A DNA stretch of 64,000 nucleotides from Acidimicrobiales bacterium (lineage in GTDB: Bacteria > Actinomycetota > Acidimicrobiia > Acidimicrobiales > SZUA-35): contig JANQPB010000027.1 in NCBI GenBank assembly GCA_028285495.1, positions 1 to 64,000 on the forward strand, read 5' to 3'. The notes under the pieces were generated by a model, which saw nothing but the letters and a program-made list of their open reading frames with translations, had not been told where the DNA came from and did no database searches. Of this stretch, positions 50,838-59,878 are shown one piece after another (the stretch's first letter is position 1; the number at the start of each line of letters is the position of its first letter). A program made the translations under genes and the position numbers.

Positions 50838-51514
50838 CCGAGGTTCGACACCACCGCCTCCGCCAGGTCGGTCGCCCGCTGGCCGAGCGAGCGGCCCTCG
50901 TCGGTGGCGGTCGCCCGCATCGCCTCGTCGAGCTCGTCCGGCCCGAGGCCGATGACCGTCACGATCGAGCCGTCGACCTCGATCACCGAGATGGCCCGTT
51001 CCTCGTCGACCCAGGCCCGCAGATCGCCGAGGCGCCCGAGTCGATCGGCCGGGAGCGCGGACCAGTCGACCCGCCCGTCCTGGACGAAGACCGAGACCGC
51101 CTCGTCGTCCCTGGCGTAGACCGCCTGACGCACGTCCTCGACCGTCACCTCGCCCTCGGACTCGAAGCCGACCGGGAGGTCGAACGGACCGCCATCCAGC
51201 TCGGCCCGATCCTCGGTGCCGGCCAGTCCGGACGACAGGCCGACGGTGGCGGCGAGATCGTGGCGGGCCACCAGGTCCTCGATCTCGGGCACCACCTCGG
51301 CCGGGCGGACGGCATCACCGATGGTCGAGGCCAGGGCGAGGCCCAACGTGAGCAGGCCGAGGGCGGCGAGGGTACGCCCCGCGTTGAGGGGCCGCCGGTC
51401 GACGACCCGATCGATGAACCCGTCCGGGGGCTCGACCGCCGGCAGTCCGCCGAGCAGCTGCCCGACCTCGGCCTCCCACGGCTCCTCGGTGACCGACTCA
51501 CCCGGCGAGGTCAT
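50819..51514 (-). CDS. membrane anti-sigma-factor-like protein
   Basis: This 231-residue protein has an N-terminal cytoplasmic stretch of about 45 residues, one membrane helix (TLAALGLLTLGLALASTI, about 47-64) and an extracytoplasmic domain of about 160 residues. Its start overlaps the stop of the ECF sigma gene by four bases. By position and topology it fits a membrane-bound regulator of that sigma factor. No zinc-binding HxxxCxxC anti-sigma motif is visible, so the name is inference from position. Confidence 0.65.
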   Translation of the reverse strand: MTSPGESVTEEPWEAEVGQLLGGLPAVEPPDGFIDRVVDRRPLNAGRTLAALGLLTLGLALASTIGDAVRPAEVVPEIEDLVARHDLAATVGLSSGLAGTEDRAELDGGPFDLPVGFESEGEVTVEDVRQAVYARDDEAVSVFVQDGRVDWSALPADRLGRLGDLRAWVDEERAISVIEVDGSIVTVIGLGPDELDEAMRATATDEGRSLGQRATDLAEAVVSNLGYAPAG

Positions 51515-52107
51515 GCGCTCAACGCCTCCCGCAGTCGGCCGCGACCACGGTGGATCCGGCTCCGGACGGTCCCGATCGGCGCGCCGACGATGTCGGCGAT
51601 CTCCTCGTAGGAGAACGACAGCACGTCCTTCAGGACGACGGCGACGCGATAGTCGGGCGGCAGGTCGAGCAGCAGGGCCTGGAGATGGTCGGGGAGGTCC
51701 CGGCTGGCCATCTCGGCGTCGACGCCGGGGCTGCCCGCCAGCACCCGGTCGGGCTCGTCCGGCAGGGCGACGGTCGGCCGTCGCTTCTGCTTGCGGACCT
51801 GGTCGAGGAACGTGTTGGTGGTGATGCGGCTGAGCCAGCCCTCGAGATTGCCGGGTTGGTAGGTGTGCAGTCCCCGTCGCACCCGCAACAACACCTCCTG
51901 CACCAGGTCCTGGGCGTCCTGGTGGTTGCCGCACAGCCGGTAGGCCAGGCTGTACAAGAATCGGTCATGGCTCCTGGCCACCTGCTCCCAGGAGGGAACG
52001 GTCGGCCGACCGACGCCGTCGGCACCACCCCGTTTGGCCCGACCGACCCGCCGCCGGAGGCGGGAGCCGGGCGGAGCGGTGACGGCGACGTCGGCCTCAC
52101 CGGACAA
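51511..52107 (-). CDS. ECF RNA polymerase sigma factor
   Basis: This 198-residue sigma-70 family protein has region 2 (YSLAYRLCGNHQDAQDLVQEVLLRV, residues 52-76, and GWLSRITTNTFLDQVRK) and region 4 (LPPDYRVAVVLKDVLSFSYEEIADIVGAPIGTVRSRIHRGRGRLRE, quoted here only by its edges LPPDYRVAVVLKDV and GTVRSRIHRG). It groups with SigE/SigH-like sigma factors of actinobacteria. The TTG at 52107 is the first possible codon; a start closer to region 2 is possible because the first 40 residues are low complexity. It is coupled to the anti-sigma-like gene. Confidence 0.9.
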   Translation of the reverse strand: MSGEADVAVTAPPGSRLRRRVGRAKRGGADGVGRPTVPSWEQVARSHDRFLYSLAYRLCGNHQDAQDLVQEVLLRVRRGLHTYQPGNLEGWLSRITTNTFLDQVRKQKRRPTVALPDEPDRVLAGSPGVDAEMASRDLPDHLQALLLDLPPDYRVAVVLKDVLSFSYEEIADIVGAPIGTVRSRIHRGRGRLREALSA

Positions 52108-52247
52108 CGTCGGCCGCCCTCGGTTGGTTCCCGGCGTGTCGGGGCACGGTGGCCGTGCCCGGACGCGTCACATCCGTGCGGCCACGACGACTCGTGCGTG
52201 ACGCCCCCTCGCGCAAGTCGGCTCGAGCAGCCGGAGCGGGAGACCGA

Positions 52248-52409
52248 TCAGGTCTCCTCGGTCTCCTTCACTCCCTCGTCGAGCCCGGCCTTGAATTCCT
52301 TCTGGGCCTGGCCGAGGCTCCGAGCCAGCTTGGGGATCTGCGTGCTGCCGAAGAGCACCAGCAGAATCGCAACGATGATCAACAGCTCCGTCGGCTTCAG
52401 TCCTGCCAT
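52248..52409 (-). CDS. tatA: twin-arginine translocase subunit TatA/E
   Basis: This 53-residue protein has the TatA signature: a short N-terminus, a membrane helix (LKPTELLIIVAILLVLFGSTQ), the conserved FGxxxxP hinge (FGSTQIPKLARSLG) and an amphipathic helix (QAQKEFKAG) with an acidic tail. It forms the protein-conducting part of the Tat pathway. It is upstream of the ECF sigma gene on the same strand (140-bp gap). TAGACT 6 bases before the ATG gives a leaderless start. Confidence 0.92.
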   Translation of the reverse strand: MAGLKPTELLIIVAILLVLFGSTQIPKLARSLGQAQKEFKAGLDEGVKETEET

Positions 52410-52415
52410 GGGTCC

Positions 52416-52421
52416 AGTCTA
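52416..52421 (-). promoter_or_regulatory. -10 hexamer TAGACT, leaderless tatA
   Basis: On the minus strand TAGACT ends 6 bases before ATG 52409, the same hexamer and spacing as at msrA. Confidence 0.6.
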
Positions 52422-52525
52422 ACGGACACGGGGCCGGTGGGGCCGTCCCCAGGTCGGACGCCGATGGGATGCCGGGGCCCGATCGGCGGTCGACGTTGGC
52501 ACACCCGGGCTTCCGTCCCGTCGAC

Positions 52526-52915
52526 CTAGGCCGACTCGCCGCTCACGGCGACGGGGGCGAGGCCCTGCCGCTCGAGCGCGCGACGACGGCGGATTCGACG
52601 CCGCTCCCGCTCGCTCATGCCGCCCCAGATGCCGAACTTCTCGCCGTTGGCGAGCGCGAACTCGAGGCAGTCGGGGCGGACGACGCAGCCACGGCAGACC
52701 TCCTTGGCCTCCCGGGTCGAGGCGCCCCGCTCGGGGAAGAACAGGTCCGGGTCGACGCCGAGACAGTTGGCGAACTCCTGCCAGCTGGTGTCGAGCATGA
52801 GGTGCTTGCGACCGATGCGGACGGGGGCCTCGGGGGCTCCGGGGGTCGGCTCGACGCTCGGGGCCGGCCCGGTCGTGCCACCTTGGTTTGATGCCGTCAC
52901 GGCGTTGATACTCAC
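52526..52915 (-). CDS. WhiB-family iron-sulfur transcriptional regulator, second copy
   Basis: This 129-residue protein has a Pro/Thr-rich N-terminal extension of about 40 residues, then the WhiB domain: FANCLGVDPDLFFPERGASTREAKEV, CRGCVVRPDCLEFALANGEK with the cysteine ligands, and FGIWGGMSERERRRIRRRRA. It is closer to the WhiB2-type consensus (LFFPE, STREAK) than the copy at 50586. GTG 52915 has a GGGAG ribosome site 5 bases upstream. A 534-bp untranslated region lies upstream. Confidence 0.93.
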   Translation of the reverse strand: MSINAVTASNQGGTTGPAPSVEPTPGAPEAPVRIGRKHLMLDTSWQEFANCLGVDPDLFFPERGASTREAKEVCRGCVVRPDCLEFALANGEKFGIWGGMSERERRRIRRRRALERQGLAPVAVSGESA

Positions 52916-53449
52916 AGTGGCTCCCGACTTCGACTCTCAGACAACCTGTGAATTTGCGCTGATGTAATTACAGCACTGTGATCTTGCCCGTTCCAGAACG
53001 AGAATACAAGCGGAAGCGGCCGATAAATCGTCTGTTCAAGCGGGTCTTTGCATGGCCAGGGAGCCGGCGAGCCCGACGCCCAACGGCCGGTCCCGCCAGC
53101 GTCGGCGACCGACCCGGCGGCCGGACCCTCCAGGGAATCGACCACTCTCCGTGGGATTGGCTACCATGGTGTCGACCCCCGGGCGGCGCCGACGGGACCA
53201 GGGCGCGCCGACGGTCCACCCGATCGGCTCCCTGCCGTGGTACAACTCGGGCTCGGAGTGGTGGCGGGAGTGCCCCATCACTGCCGACGCGCCGCGATCC
53301 AGCGAGTGTCACCTACGGTGGCGGCCCTCGCTCGTCACCATCAGGCCAGGTCCCGACGTCGGCGCGCGGCTGCGACCGCCGTCACCCTCGACATCGGAGC
53401 CGTGGCACCACAACTGTGACATGGGTCACCTTGGGGCGACGGGCGTCGC
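52916..53449. other. long intergenic region upstream of the WhiB gene
   Basis: No gene is supported in these 534 bp. A 10-bp palindrome TGTAATTACA at 52963-52972 lies 48 bp upstream of the WhiB start in an AT-rich patch (52940-53040) that is probably the promoter and a regulator site. The rest is GC-rich with only chance reading frames. Confidence 0.6.
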
Positions 53450-54163
53450 TCAGTCGGCCGCCGGCTCGATGGCGCAGGCGATGACCGACAGCAGGGCGGC
53501 GGAGAACGCCTGCCACGTCCGGCCCCCGATCTCGACCGGCGGAGCGGGCGGGCCGACCCGGTGCCGGAGCGCGTACCCCTCGACCAGGGCGGTGATCGAC
53601 ACCACCAGCTCGTCCATCGAGCGACCGGCCCGAAGGCGATAGTTGCGTCGCTCCATCGCCGCCTGCAGCGCGGCGTCGAGCTCCCACCCCTGGCGGACAT
53701 AGCTGTCACGGAGGGCCTCGGTCACCTCGGGGGGCCGATCGTCGCCCATGGCGTAGAAGCGGAGCACGAGGAAGAACTCCTCCCGACAGATGAAGTAGTC
53801 GTGGTAGAGCTCGGCGATGCGGAGAACGTGCTCCTCGATCGGGTAGTCGGCTTCGCGGATCGCCTGCAGTTCGCCGACCAGGGATTCGAGGCTGGCGTAG
53901 TCGATGCGCTCGGCGATGTACACCTGCAGATCGAGGCGGAAAGCCGCCTGGTTCGGCCAGATCTGGTAGCCCGCGCCGGTCGTATAGCCGAGGCTGTCGA
54001 GCACCAATGACAACCGTTCGTCGCCGTGGATGAGCTCACGGGCGAGGTACATCTCGTACGCTCGCTCGAGGATCACCGTCCTGGTCATGGACTTGGGTCG
54101 ACGGGTCCTGGCGTCGGTCACGATCGCCGCGTTGTCGGCATTCACTTTGCCGCCGCCCCCCAC
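53450..54163 (-). CDS. TetR-like transcriptional regulator
   Basis: This 237-residue protein looks like a TetR-family regulator: an N-terminal helical DNA-binding part (RTVILERAYEMYLARE, LSLVLDSLGYTTGAGYQIWPNQAAFRLDLQVYIAE, quoted only by LDSLGYTTGAGYQIWPN) and a helical ligand domain. GTG 54163 and GTG 54145 are both possible starts; the AT-rich stretch upstream suits a promoter. The helix-turn-helix is divergent from the standard. Function unknown. Confidence 0.65.
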   Translation of the reverse strand: MGGGGKVNADNAAIVTDARTRRPKSMTRTVILERAYEMYLARELIHGDERLSLVLDSLGYTTGAGYQIWPNQAAFRLDLQVYIAERIDYASLESLVGELQAIREADYPIEEHVLRIAELYHDYFICREEFFLVLRFYAMGDDRPPEVTEALRDSYVRQGWELDAALQAAMERRNYRLRAGRSMDELVVSITALVEGYALRHRVGPPAPPVEIGGRTWQAFSAALLSVIACAIEPAAD

Positions 54164-54490
54164 CCTGCTCGGCCTTCTTGTTTGAAATTCATATCAACAC
54201 CGACAACCCGCTTCCCCCCTATCACACCATGGACGATTGAAGAGCCACTTCCCTCGTCCCCTATTCATGACCATCTGCCGGCCGAATTCGGACGCGAGGA
54301 AACAGAACGAGTTGCGAGGGACCAAAATCGGAAGGCCCCGTCAGTGTAGACGATCGTCGCACCGGGGGGAAGATCGGTCGAAAGTGGCCCAAATCAGGGC
54401 CCAGGCCGACCTCGGACGGACCGAACCGCCCAAACGGGCATCGGCGTCACGCCCGGACGCAGGCAGCACCACGACCGCGCGGGCGGGCCG
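54164..54490. other. intergenic stretch of lower GC
   Basis: This 327-bp stretch is distinctly less GC-rich than its neighbours, with AT-rich patches such as TTTGAAATTCATATCAA at 54181-54197, probably the promoter of the TetR-like gene. No gene is supported. Confidence 0.55.
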
Positions 54491-56572
54491 TCAGGAGGCG
54501 CGGCGCCCCCGACCCGACAGCAGTTTGCGCTTGTGCTCGATGAAGTCGACGAGCACATAGTCACCAAGCGTCTGCGGCGTGGTGAAGAAAGCCCGGCCCT
54601 GGTTGAGCGCAGTGATCCGCTCAATGAAGCCGCGGAGTCCGGAATCGGGGTCGAGCATGAACGTGTTGATCGTGATCCCGGCCCGTGTGCATCGGACCAC
54701 CTCGGCCATCGTCTGCTCGACGGTCTCCCTGGCCGGCGGGTAGCTGAAGAAGGGCGTGCCGTCCGGCAACAGATGAGCTGTCGGCTCACCATCGGTGATC
54801 ATGATGATCTGCTTGGTGCCGCTCTCCTTCGCCAACATCGACCGACTCAGTTGGAACGCATGCTGCATGTTGGTGCCGTACACGAAGTCCCAGGACACCT
54901 CGGGGAGATCCGAGGCCTTCAGCTCTTTGGCCACCTCGCTGAAGCTCACGATGCCGAGGTAGTCACGCGGGAACTGGCTCGAGATCAACGAGTGCAGCGC
55001 CATCGCCACCTTCTTGGCCGGCAGGAAGTTGTCTCGCATCGGCATCGACAGCGAGAGGTCGAGCATCAGCACCGTGCTGGAGCGGACCTGGCGCTCGGTC
55101 CGCTCGATCTCGAAGTCGTCCGGGGTGAGGCGGACGGGCGTGCCGCCGCCGGTCCGGCGGATGGCGTTGCCGATCGTCCGCTCGATGTTCAGGTTGAACG
55201 GGTCGCCGAACTCGTACGGCTTGGTGTCGTAGTTTCGCTCGTGGCCGATGCCGGAGGCGTCGATGTCGTGCTTGCCGATCTTGTCGGGCGACAGCTTGGA
55301 GAACAGGTCGCCGAGCGCCTGCTGGCCCAGCCGCCGCAGACCACGGGGGGTCAGCTCGAGGCGACCCTCCTTGTTCTGGATGAGCCCCTGCTCCTCCATC
55401 ATCTTGGCCAGCTCGGACACCCGCTCCAGGCTCTGGGCCGACTCGTCGCCGAGCAGTCGCTTCACCTGCTCGATGTCGACCTCGGCCAACGACTGCGGGG
55501 CCGAGGCCTGACTCAGGAATTGCTCGAGCTGATCCATCTGCCCGAGGTCCTGCATCATCTGCGACGCATCGGCGAAGCCGAGCGGATCGAAGCCCGAGAA
55601 GTCGTAGCTCTGCTGCCAGCCGGCGTCGGGGAACATCTGCTGCAGGTTCTGACCGAGCCGGCTGACCTCGAAGTTGAGGTCCATGTCCTCCATCAGCTGA
55701 TTCGACAACTCCATCAGCTGCTGGCGCTGCTCGGGCGTCATCGAGTTGAGCATCGCCTGCATGGCCGCCATCTGCCTGGCCATGTTCTCGAGCAGCTCGT
55801 CGAGCGACTGGGGGTTGTCGGGGAAGAAGTCGCCGTACTCCTCCATGAACCGCTCGAAGTCGGGCTCCTCGCCGTTGGCCCGCTGCTCGAGCATCCGGTT
55901 CAGCTCGGCCATCATGTCCTTCATGCGGGCCAGGTCCTCGGGCGACACGTTCTCCATCGCCCCGGCCATCTGGTTGAACTGCTGCTCCATCAGCTGCTGG
56001 CGGAGCTTGTCGAGCAGCTCCTCGAACCGCTGCTTGGCCTCGTTCGACTCGAACTCGTAGTTCTGCAGGCCCCGGACCTTGCCGGCCAGGTCGTCGGGGA
56101 GCATGTCGAGCTGCATCTGCTTCGACGCGGTGGTCTCCTTGGCCAGCTCGGCGTTGCGGACCGCCTCGTTCGGGGCCGGATCGCCATCCGAGCCGTCGGA
56201 CCCGTCCGCACCGTCTGCGGCCATGCCGAGCTCCATGTCGGCCAGTGCGGCCCGGTCGTCGAGCGACTGCCGCTCCTGGCCGACGAGGTCGGTCAGCTCG
56301 TCGTTGATCTCGTCGTAGACGCCGCCGAGGTCGTGGTTCTCCAGCCGCTGCTGTCGCTCCTGGCGGAGCTGCTCGAGGATCTCCCGCAGGCCCTGGATCC
56401 GCTCGCCGTTCCGGTCCTCGAAACCCTCCTGCATCAGCCGCCGCAGGGCGGCCATCGGGTCGCCGTGGTACATCAGGTCGTCGGTCAGCTCGGCCAGCAC
56501 ATCGAAGGCGTCGAAGTCGAAGCCCTTCTGCGAGCCGTCCCACCGGGAATACCGAAAACGCTGTCCGACCAT
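54491..56572 (-). CDS. VWA-domain protein (magnesium chelatase D-like)
   Basis: This 693-residue protein has a long Gln/Glu/Met/Leu-rich N-terminal half with coiled-coil character and a C-terminal VWA domain with a perfect MIDAS (DLSLS at 505-509, then the Thr and Asp positions in the later MITDGEP). Such proteins pair with an AAA+ MoxR/ChlI-type ATPase and act in metal insertion or protein remodelling. No AAA gene is seen in this window beside it. TAGCCT 6 bases before the ATG supports the start. The gene opposite is the GH1-like gene. Confidence 0.85.
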   Translation of the reverse strand: MVGQRFRYSRWDGSQKGFDFDAFDVLAELTDDLMYHGDPMAALRRLMQEGFEDRNGERIQGLREILEQLRQERQQRLENHDLGGVYDEINDELTDLVGQERQSLDDRAALADMELGMAADGADGSDGSDGDPAPNEAVRNAELAKETTASKQMQLDMLPDDLAGKVRGLQNYEFESNEAKQRFEELLDKLRQQLMEQQFNQMAGAMENVSPEDLARMKDMMAELNRMLEQRANGEEPDFERFMEEYGDFFPDNPQSLDELLENMARQMAAMQAMLNSMTPEQRQQLMELSNQLMEDMDLNFEVSRLGQNLQQMFPDAGWQQSYDFSGFDPLGFADASQMMQDLGQMDQLEQFLSQASAPQSLAEVDIEQVKRLLGDESAQSLERVSELAKMMEEQGLIQNKEGRLELTPRGLRRLGQQALGDLFSKLSPDKIGKHDIDASGIGHERNYDTKPYEFGDPFNLNIERTIGNAIRRTGGGTPVRLTPDDFEIERTERQVRSSTVLMLDLSLSMPMRDNFLPAKKVAMALHSLISSQFPRDYLGIVSFSEVAKELKASDLPEVSWDFVYGTNMQHAFQLSRSMLAKESGTKQIIMITDGEPTAHLLPDGTPFFSYPPARETVEQTMAEVVRCTRAGITINTFMLDPDSGLRGFIERITALNQGRAFFTTPQTLGDYVLVDFIEHKRKLLSGRGRRAS

Positions 56573-56578
56573 GCATCA

Positions 56579-56584
56579 AGGCTA
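56579..56584 (-). promoter_or_regulatory. -10 hexamer TAGCCT, leaderless VWA gene
   Basis: On the minus strand TAGCCT ends 6 bases before ATG 56572. Confidence 0.55.
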
Positions 56585-56777
56585 GTCGCCGACCCCCGGG
56601 CACACCCCACCGGCTTCGGCGCCGGGCCGACGGCGCCCGACTCCCCGCAGCCGCCGCCCGGCCGGACCACGGTTTGGCAGAGGCCGCTCCTCCACCGGGC
56701 GGCCGGCGATCGGGGCGAGGCCATCGGCGCCGGCGGGGGCCGACCAACCGGCCGGGGTGATGCTCTAGGGTGTGCCG

Positions 56778-58031
56778 GTGAGCAGCGACGCCAGCGCCCC
56801 CAGCTTCGGCCTCGTCGTCACCGCGACCGAGGCCGAGGGCTGCTCCCCCGCCGCCGACTGGAGCCGGTGGATCGCCCGCGGCCGAGCCCCCGATTCCGAC
56901 CGCGGCAGCGCGGCGGTGCCGTTCGCCCGGTCGTGGTCGGACGACCTGGAGCAGCTGGCCGGGCTCGGCGCCACCTCGATCGGGCTCACGCTCGAGTGGG
57001 CCGAGCTGGAGCCGCGGCCGGGCGAGTACCGACCCGAGGCGGTCGAGTTCCGGCGAGACCTGCTCAGGCGGGCCGCCGAGGTCGGCCTGGAGCCCTGGGC
57101 CTACCTAGTCGACCGCACGCTGCCGGGCTGGTTCGCCGACGACGAGGGCGGCTTCGGTGACGAGCGGGCCCGTGGCCTGCTGTGGCCCCGCCACGTCGAC
57201 TGGATCGGCGAGACGTTCGGCGACCTGGTCGCCGGTTGGGTCCCTCAGCGGGAGCCGATCCTGCAAGCGCTCCGGCGCCACTGGCTCGGGACGGCGCCAC
57301 CGGGTCGGGTCGATGCGGTGAAGACGGCCGAGGCGGTTCGCGACGCCGTGCTGGCCGACGGCGAGGCCTGGCGGTTGTTGCGGGGCACCGCACCGGTGGC
57401 GGCCCACCACACCGCCCGGCTGGTCGTTGCCGACGTCGAGGACCAGACCGACGACGAGGCCGCACCCCGGGCCAGGACCCTCGAGCGGTTGATCTGGCGG
57501 CCCTGGATCGGCTCGCTCACCGACGGTCGGCTCCAGGTCGGCGATCTGCCGGAGCGGGCCGTCGACCACCTCCGGGACGCGTTCGACCGGATCGTCGTCC
57601 AGCTGCGGCCGTCGATCCGGGTCGACGGCCGGGGTCGGTGGCGGCACCACCCGGCCGACCGGCCACCGGGGCCGACGGGGCTGGTCGCCTGGCCCGAGGC
57701 CATCGGCGACGCGCTCGGCCGGGTGACCGACGAGCTGGACGGGCGGGTCGTGATCGCCGCCGGCGACCTCGGCGACGTCACCGACGACGGGCGGGCCCGA
57801 CCCGATCACCTGCGGTTGCTGCTCGACCTGGTCGAGGAGCACGCCGTCGCCGGCTGGTGGCAGACCAGCCCGATCGACGGCTATCACTTCGAGCACGGGT
57901 TCGGCCTTCGGCCCGGCCTGATCCGGGCCGACCGGTCGGAGACCGAGGCGGCCAGGACCTACCGGAATGCCGCCGACCGGCCACGAGTTCCCCGGACTCC
58001 CGGTGGCAACGAGGAGGAGGCCCGACCATGA
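56778..58031 (+). CDS. glycoside hydrolase family 1-like protein, probably non-catalytic
   Basis: This 417-residue protein resembles GH1 beta-glucosidases at low similarity: WSDDLEQLAGLGATSIGLTLEWAELEPRPGEY is the conserved beta-alpha entry (quoted here by SIGLTLEWAELEP), GWVPQREP holds the acid/base position (family motif TLNEP, Glu kept), and DGYHFEHGFGLRPGLIRAD corresponds to the C-terminal motif. At the nucleophile site (ENG in the family) the sequence reads AAGDLG, so the second catalytic Glu is absent. The start is GTG 56778, set by TAGGGT 6 bases upstream. The stop overlaps the flavoprotein start (ATGA), tying the two genes together. Confidence 0.68.
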   Translation: MSSDASAPSFGLVVTATEAEGCSPAADWSRWIARGRAPDSDRGSAAVPFARSWSDDLEQLAGLGATSIGLTLEWAELEPRPGEYRPEAVEFRRDLLRRAAEVGLEPWAYLVDRTLPGWFADDEGGFGDERARGLLWPRHVDWIGETFGDLVAGWVPQREPILQALRRHWLGTAPPGRVDAVKTAEAVRDAVLADGEAWRLLRGTAPVAAHHTARLVVADVEDQTDDEAAPRARTLERLIWRPWIGSLTDGRLQVGDLPERAVDHLRDAFDRIVVQLRPSIRVDGRGRWRHHPADRPPGPTGLVAWPEAIGDALGRVTDELDGRVVIAAGDLGDVTDDGRARPDHLRLLLDLVEEHAVAGWWQTSPIDGYHFEHGFGLRPGLIRADRSETEAARTYRNAADRPRVPRTPGGNEEEARP

Positions 58032-59863
58032 CCAATCGACCGGTGAGCGATCGCCCCTCGACCGAGCGGGGCGTCAACGAGGGTTGTTATGACCTGGTCA
58101 TCATCGGCGGGACGGCCGGCGGCCTGTCGGTCGCCATCTCGTCGCAGCGGTCCGGGATCGAGGAGGTCAGGATCGTCGAGCAGGGCTCGACGGTCGCCTT
58201 CCCCGAGCTGGTCCCCGAGAACCGGCTCGACATCGGTTACGGCGAGCGGGCCCTGTCGGTCGAGGTCATCGACCCGTCCGAGCGGGGCGCCGAACCCGAC
58301 CACGACCTCCTCGTCACCACCGACCACCACGCCTACCGGACCCGAGGCGTGCTGGTGGCCCAGCGGGAGACCGACCCGGCGTGGATCCCCCCGATCCCGG
58401 TGCCCGAGTCGGCGCGGGTACACGTCGGCGAGCTGCCCGATCACGTGGCCGACCAGGACATCCTGATCATCGGGACGTCGGACAACGCGGTCGAGCTGGT
58501 GGCCCAGGCCGCCCACCAGGGTGGCGGCGTCGTGCTGGCCGGCGGCGGGATGGATCCCGGTCTGCTGTCGCCGGCCGGCGAGCACATGCTGCGCCGGCTC
58601 GAGCGGGAGCGGCGGGCCACGATCCTCTACCGCTCGGTCCCCGACCAGATCGGTGAGCAGGGCGGCTACCCCCTCGCCTACTTCAACGACCGCCGGACTC
58701 CCGACCTGGAGTTCGACCACGTCGTGTTCGCCACCACCCGCCGCCGGCCGGACGCCGTGCACCAGGTGGTGTCACCGGAGGCGCTGGCCACCGGCCGGGT
58801 GGTCTTCCTCGGCCTGCCGGACGAGGACCCGTCGATCCCGACCGCACCGGGTTGGGCGGTCGGCAACGTCGTGGCCGAGAAGGTCTTCCCCGAGCGCGAG
58901 GTGCCGCCGCCCCGACCGAAGCTGACCCAGCGGGCCAGCCACGCCGGCGCCATCGACGAGCTGCGGGACGAGCACTACAACGCCACGATCACCACCTTCG
59001 AGCCGACCCACTCCGACCTGTGGGTGCTGCGGGTCCGGCCGGACCACGGCGACACCTCCCACCTCCCGGGCCAGTACGCCTCGCTCGGGCTCGGCTACTG
59101 GGAGGAGAGGGTCGACGACGCCGTCGACCTCGGCCTGGACGACCGCTGGACCAAGCTGATCCGCCGCTCGTACTCGATCTCGCACCCGATCTTCGACGAG
59201 CACGGCTACCTGGCCCGCCAGGTCGAGAGCGACGAACTGGAGTTCTACATCGTCCTCGTCCAGCCGACCCCGGACAACGTGCCGGCCCTCACCCCGCGCC
59301 TGGCCCGCAAGCGGCCCGGCGACCGGATCTACCTCGGTCCGAAGGTGGCCGGTCGTTACACGCTGTCCTCGGTCACCGACCCGGGGGCCACGGTGGTGTT
59401 CCTGTCGACCGGGACGGGCGAGGCCCCCCACAACGCCATGATCACCGAGCTGTTCCACAAGGGGCACATGGGGCCGATCGTCTCGGCGGTGACCGTTCGG
59501 CGCTGGGCCGACCTCGGCTACCTCGACAAGCACCGGGAGCTGGAGCGGCGCTACCCGAACTACCGGTACCTGCCGCTCCCGACCCGGGAGTCCGACGTCC
59601 CCAAGCGCTACCTCCAGGACCTGATCACCGACGGCGACCTGGCCGATGCGGTCGGCGGCCAGTTCGAGCCGTCGCGGACCCACGTGTTCCTGTGCGGAAA
59701 CCCGGCGATGATCGGCCTGCCCGAGGAGGTGGAGCAGGACGACGGGACCAAGGCGTCGGCGTTCCCGGAGACCACCGGCGTCGTCGAGCTGCTGTCGGAC
59801 CGGGGGTTCATGCTCGACCGGCGGGGCGAGCCGGGCAACATCCACTACGAGGAGTACTGGTAG
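58028..59863 (+). CDS. double flavoprotein: thioredoxin-reductase-like domain fused to ferredoxin-NADP-reductase-like domain
   Basis: This 611-residue protein has two FAD/NAD modules. Residues about 20-300 resemble the thioredoxin reductase family: LVIIGGTAGGLSVAISS (FAD site) and ILIIGTSDNAVELVAQAA (NAD site), but the CxxC active-site disulfide is missing. Residues about 325-611 resemble ferredoxin-NADP+ reductase: RRSYSISHPI (FAD), VVFLSTGTGEAPHNAMI (NADP), LCGNPAMIG and an aromatic C-terminus EEYW. Together it could pass electrons between a pyridine nucleotide and an unknown acceptor. It overlaps the GH1-like gene by four bases. Confidence 0.8.
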   Translation: MTNRPVSDRPSTERGVNEGCYDLVIIGGTAGGLSVAISSQRSGIEEVRIVEQGSTVAFPELVPENRLDIGYGERALSVEVIDPSERGAEPDHDLLVTTDHHAYRTRGVLVAQRETDPAWIPPIPVPESARVHVGELPDHVADQDILIIGTSDNAVELVAQAAHQGGGVVLAGGGMDPGLLSPAGEHMLRRLERERRATILYRSVPDQIGEQGGYPLAYFNDRRTPDLEFDHVVFATTRRRPDAVHQVVSPEALATGRVVFLGLPDEDPSIPTAPGWAVGNVVAEKVFPEREVPPPRPKLTQRASHAGAIDELRDEHYNATITTFEPTHSDLWVLRVRPDHGDTSHLPGQYASLGLGYWEERVDDAVDLGLDDRWTKLIRRSYSISHPIFDEHGYLARQVESDELEFYIVLVQPTPDNVPALTPRLARKRPGDRIYLGPKVAGRYTLSSVTDPGATVVFLSTGTGEAPHNAMITELFHKGHMGPIVSAVTVRRWADLGYLDKHRELERRYPNYRYLPLPTRESDVPKRYLQDLITDGDLADAVGGQFEPSRTHVFLCGNPAMIGLPEEVEQDDGTKASAFPETTGVVELLSDRGFMLDRRGEPGNIHYEEYW

Positions 59864-59878
59864 GCCGACGCCGCTCGC

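Noticed and set aside
53052-53642. 196-codon plus-strand frame upstream of the WhiB gene
   Set aside because: Unstructured composition, no motif, and it runs into the antisense of the TetR-like gene.
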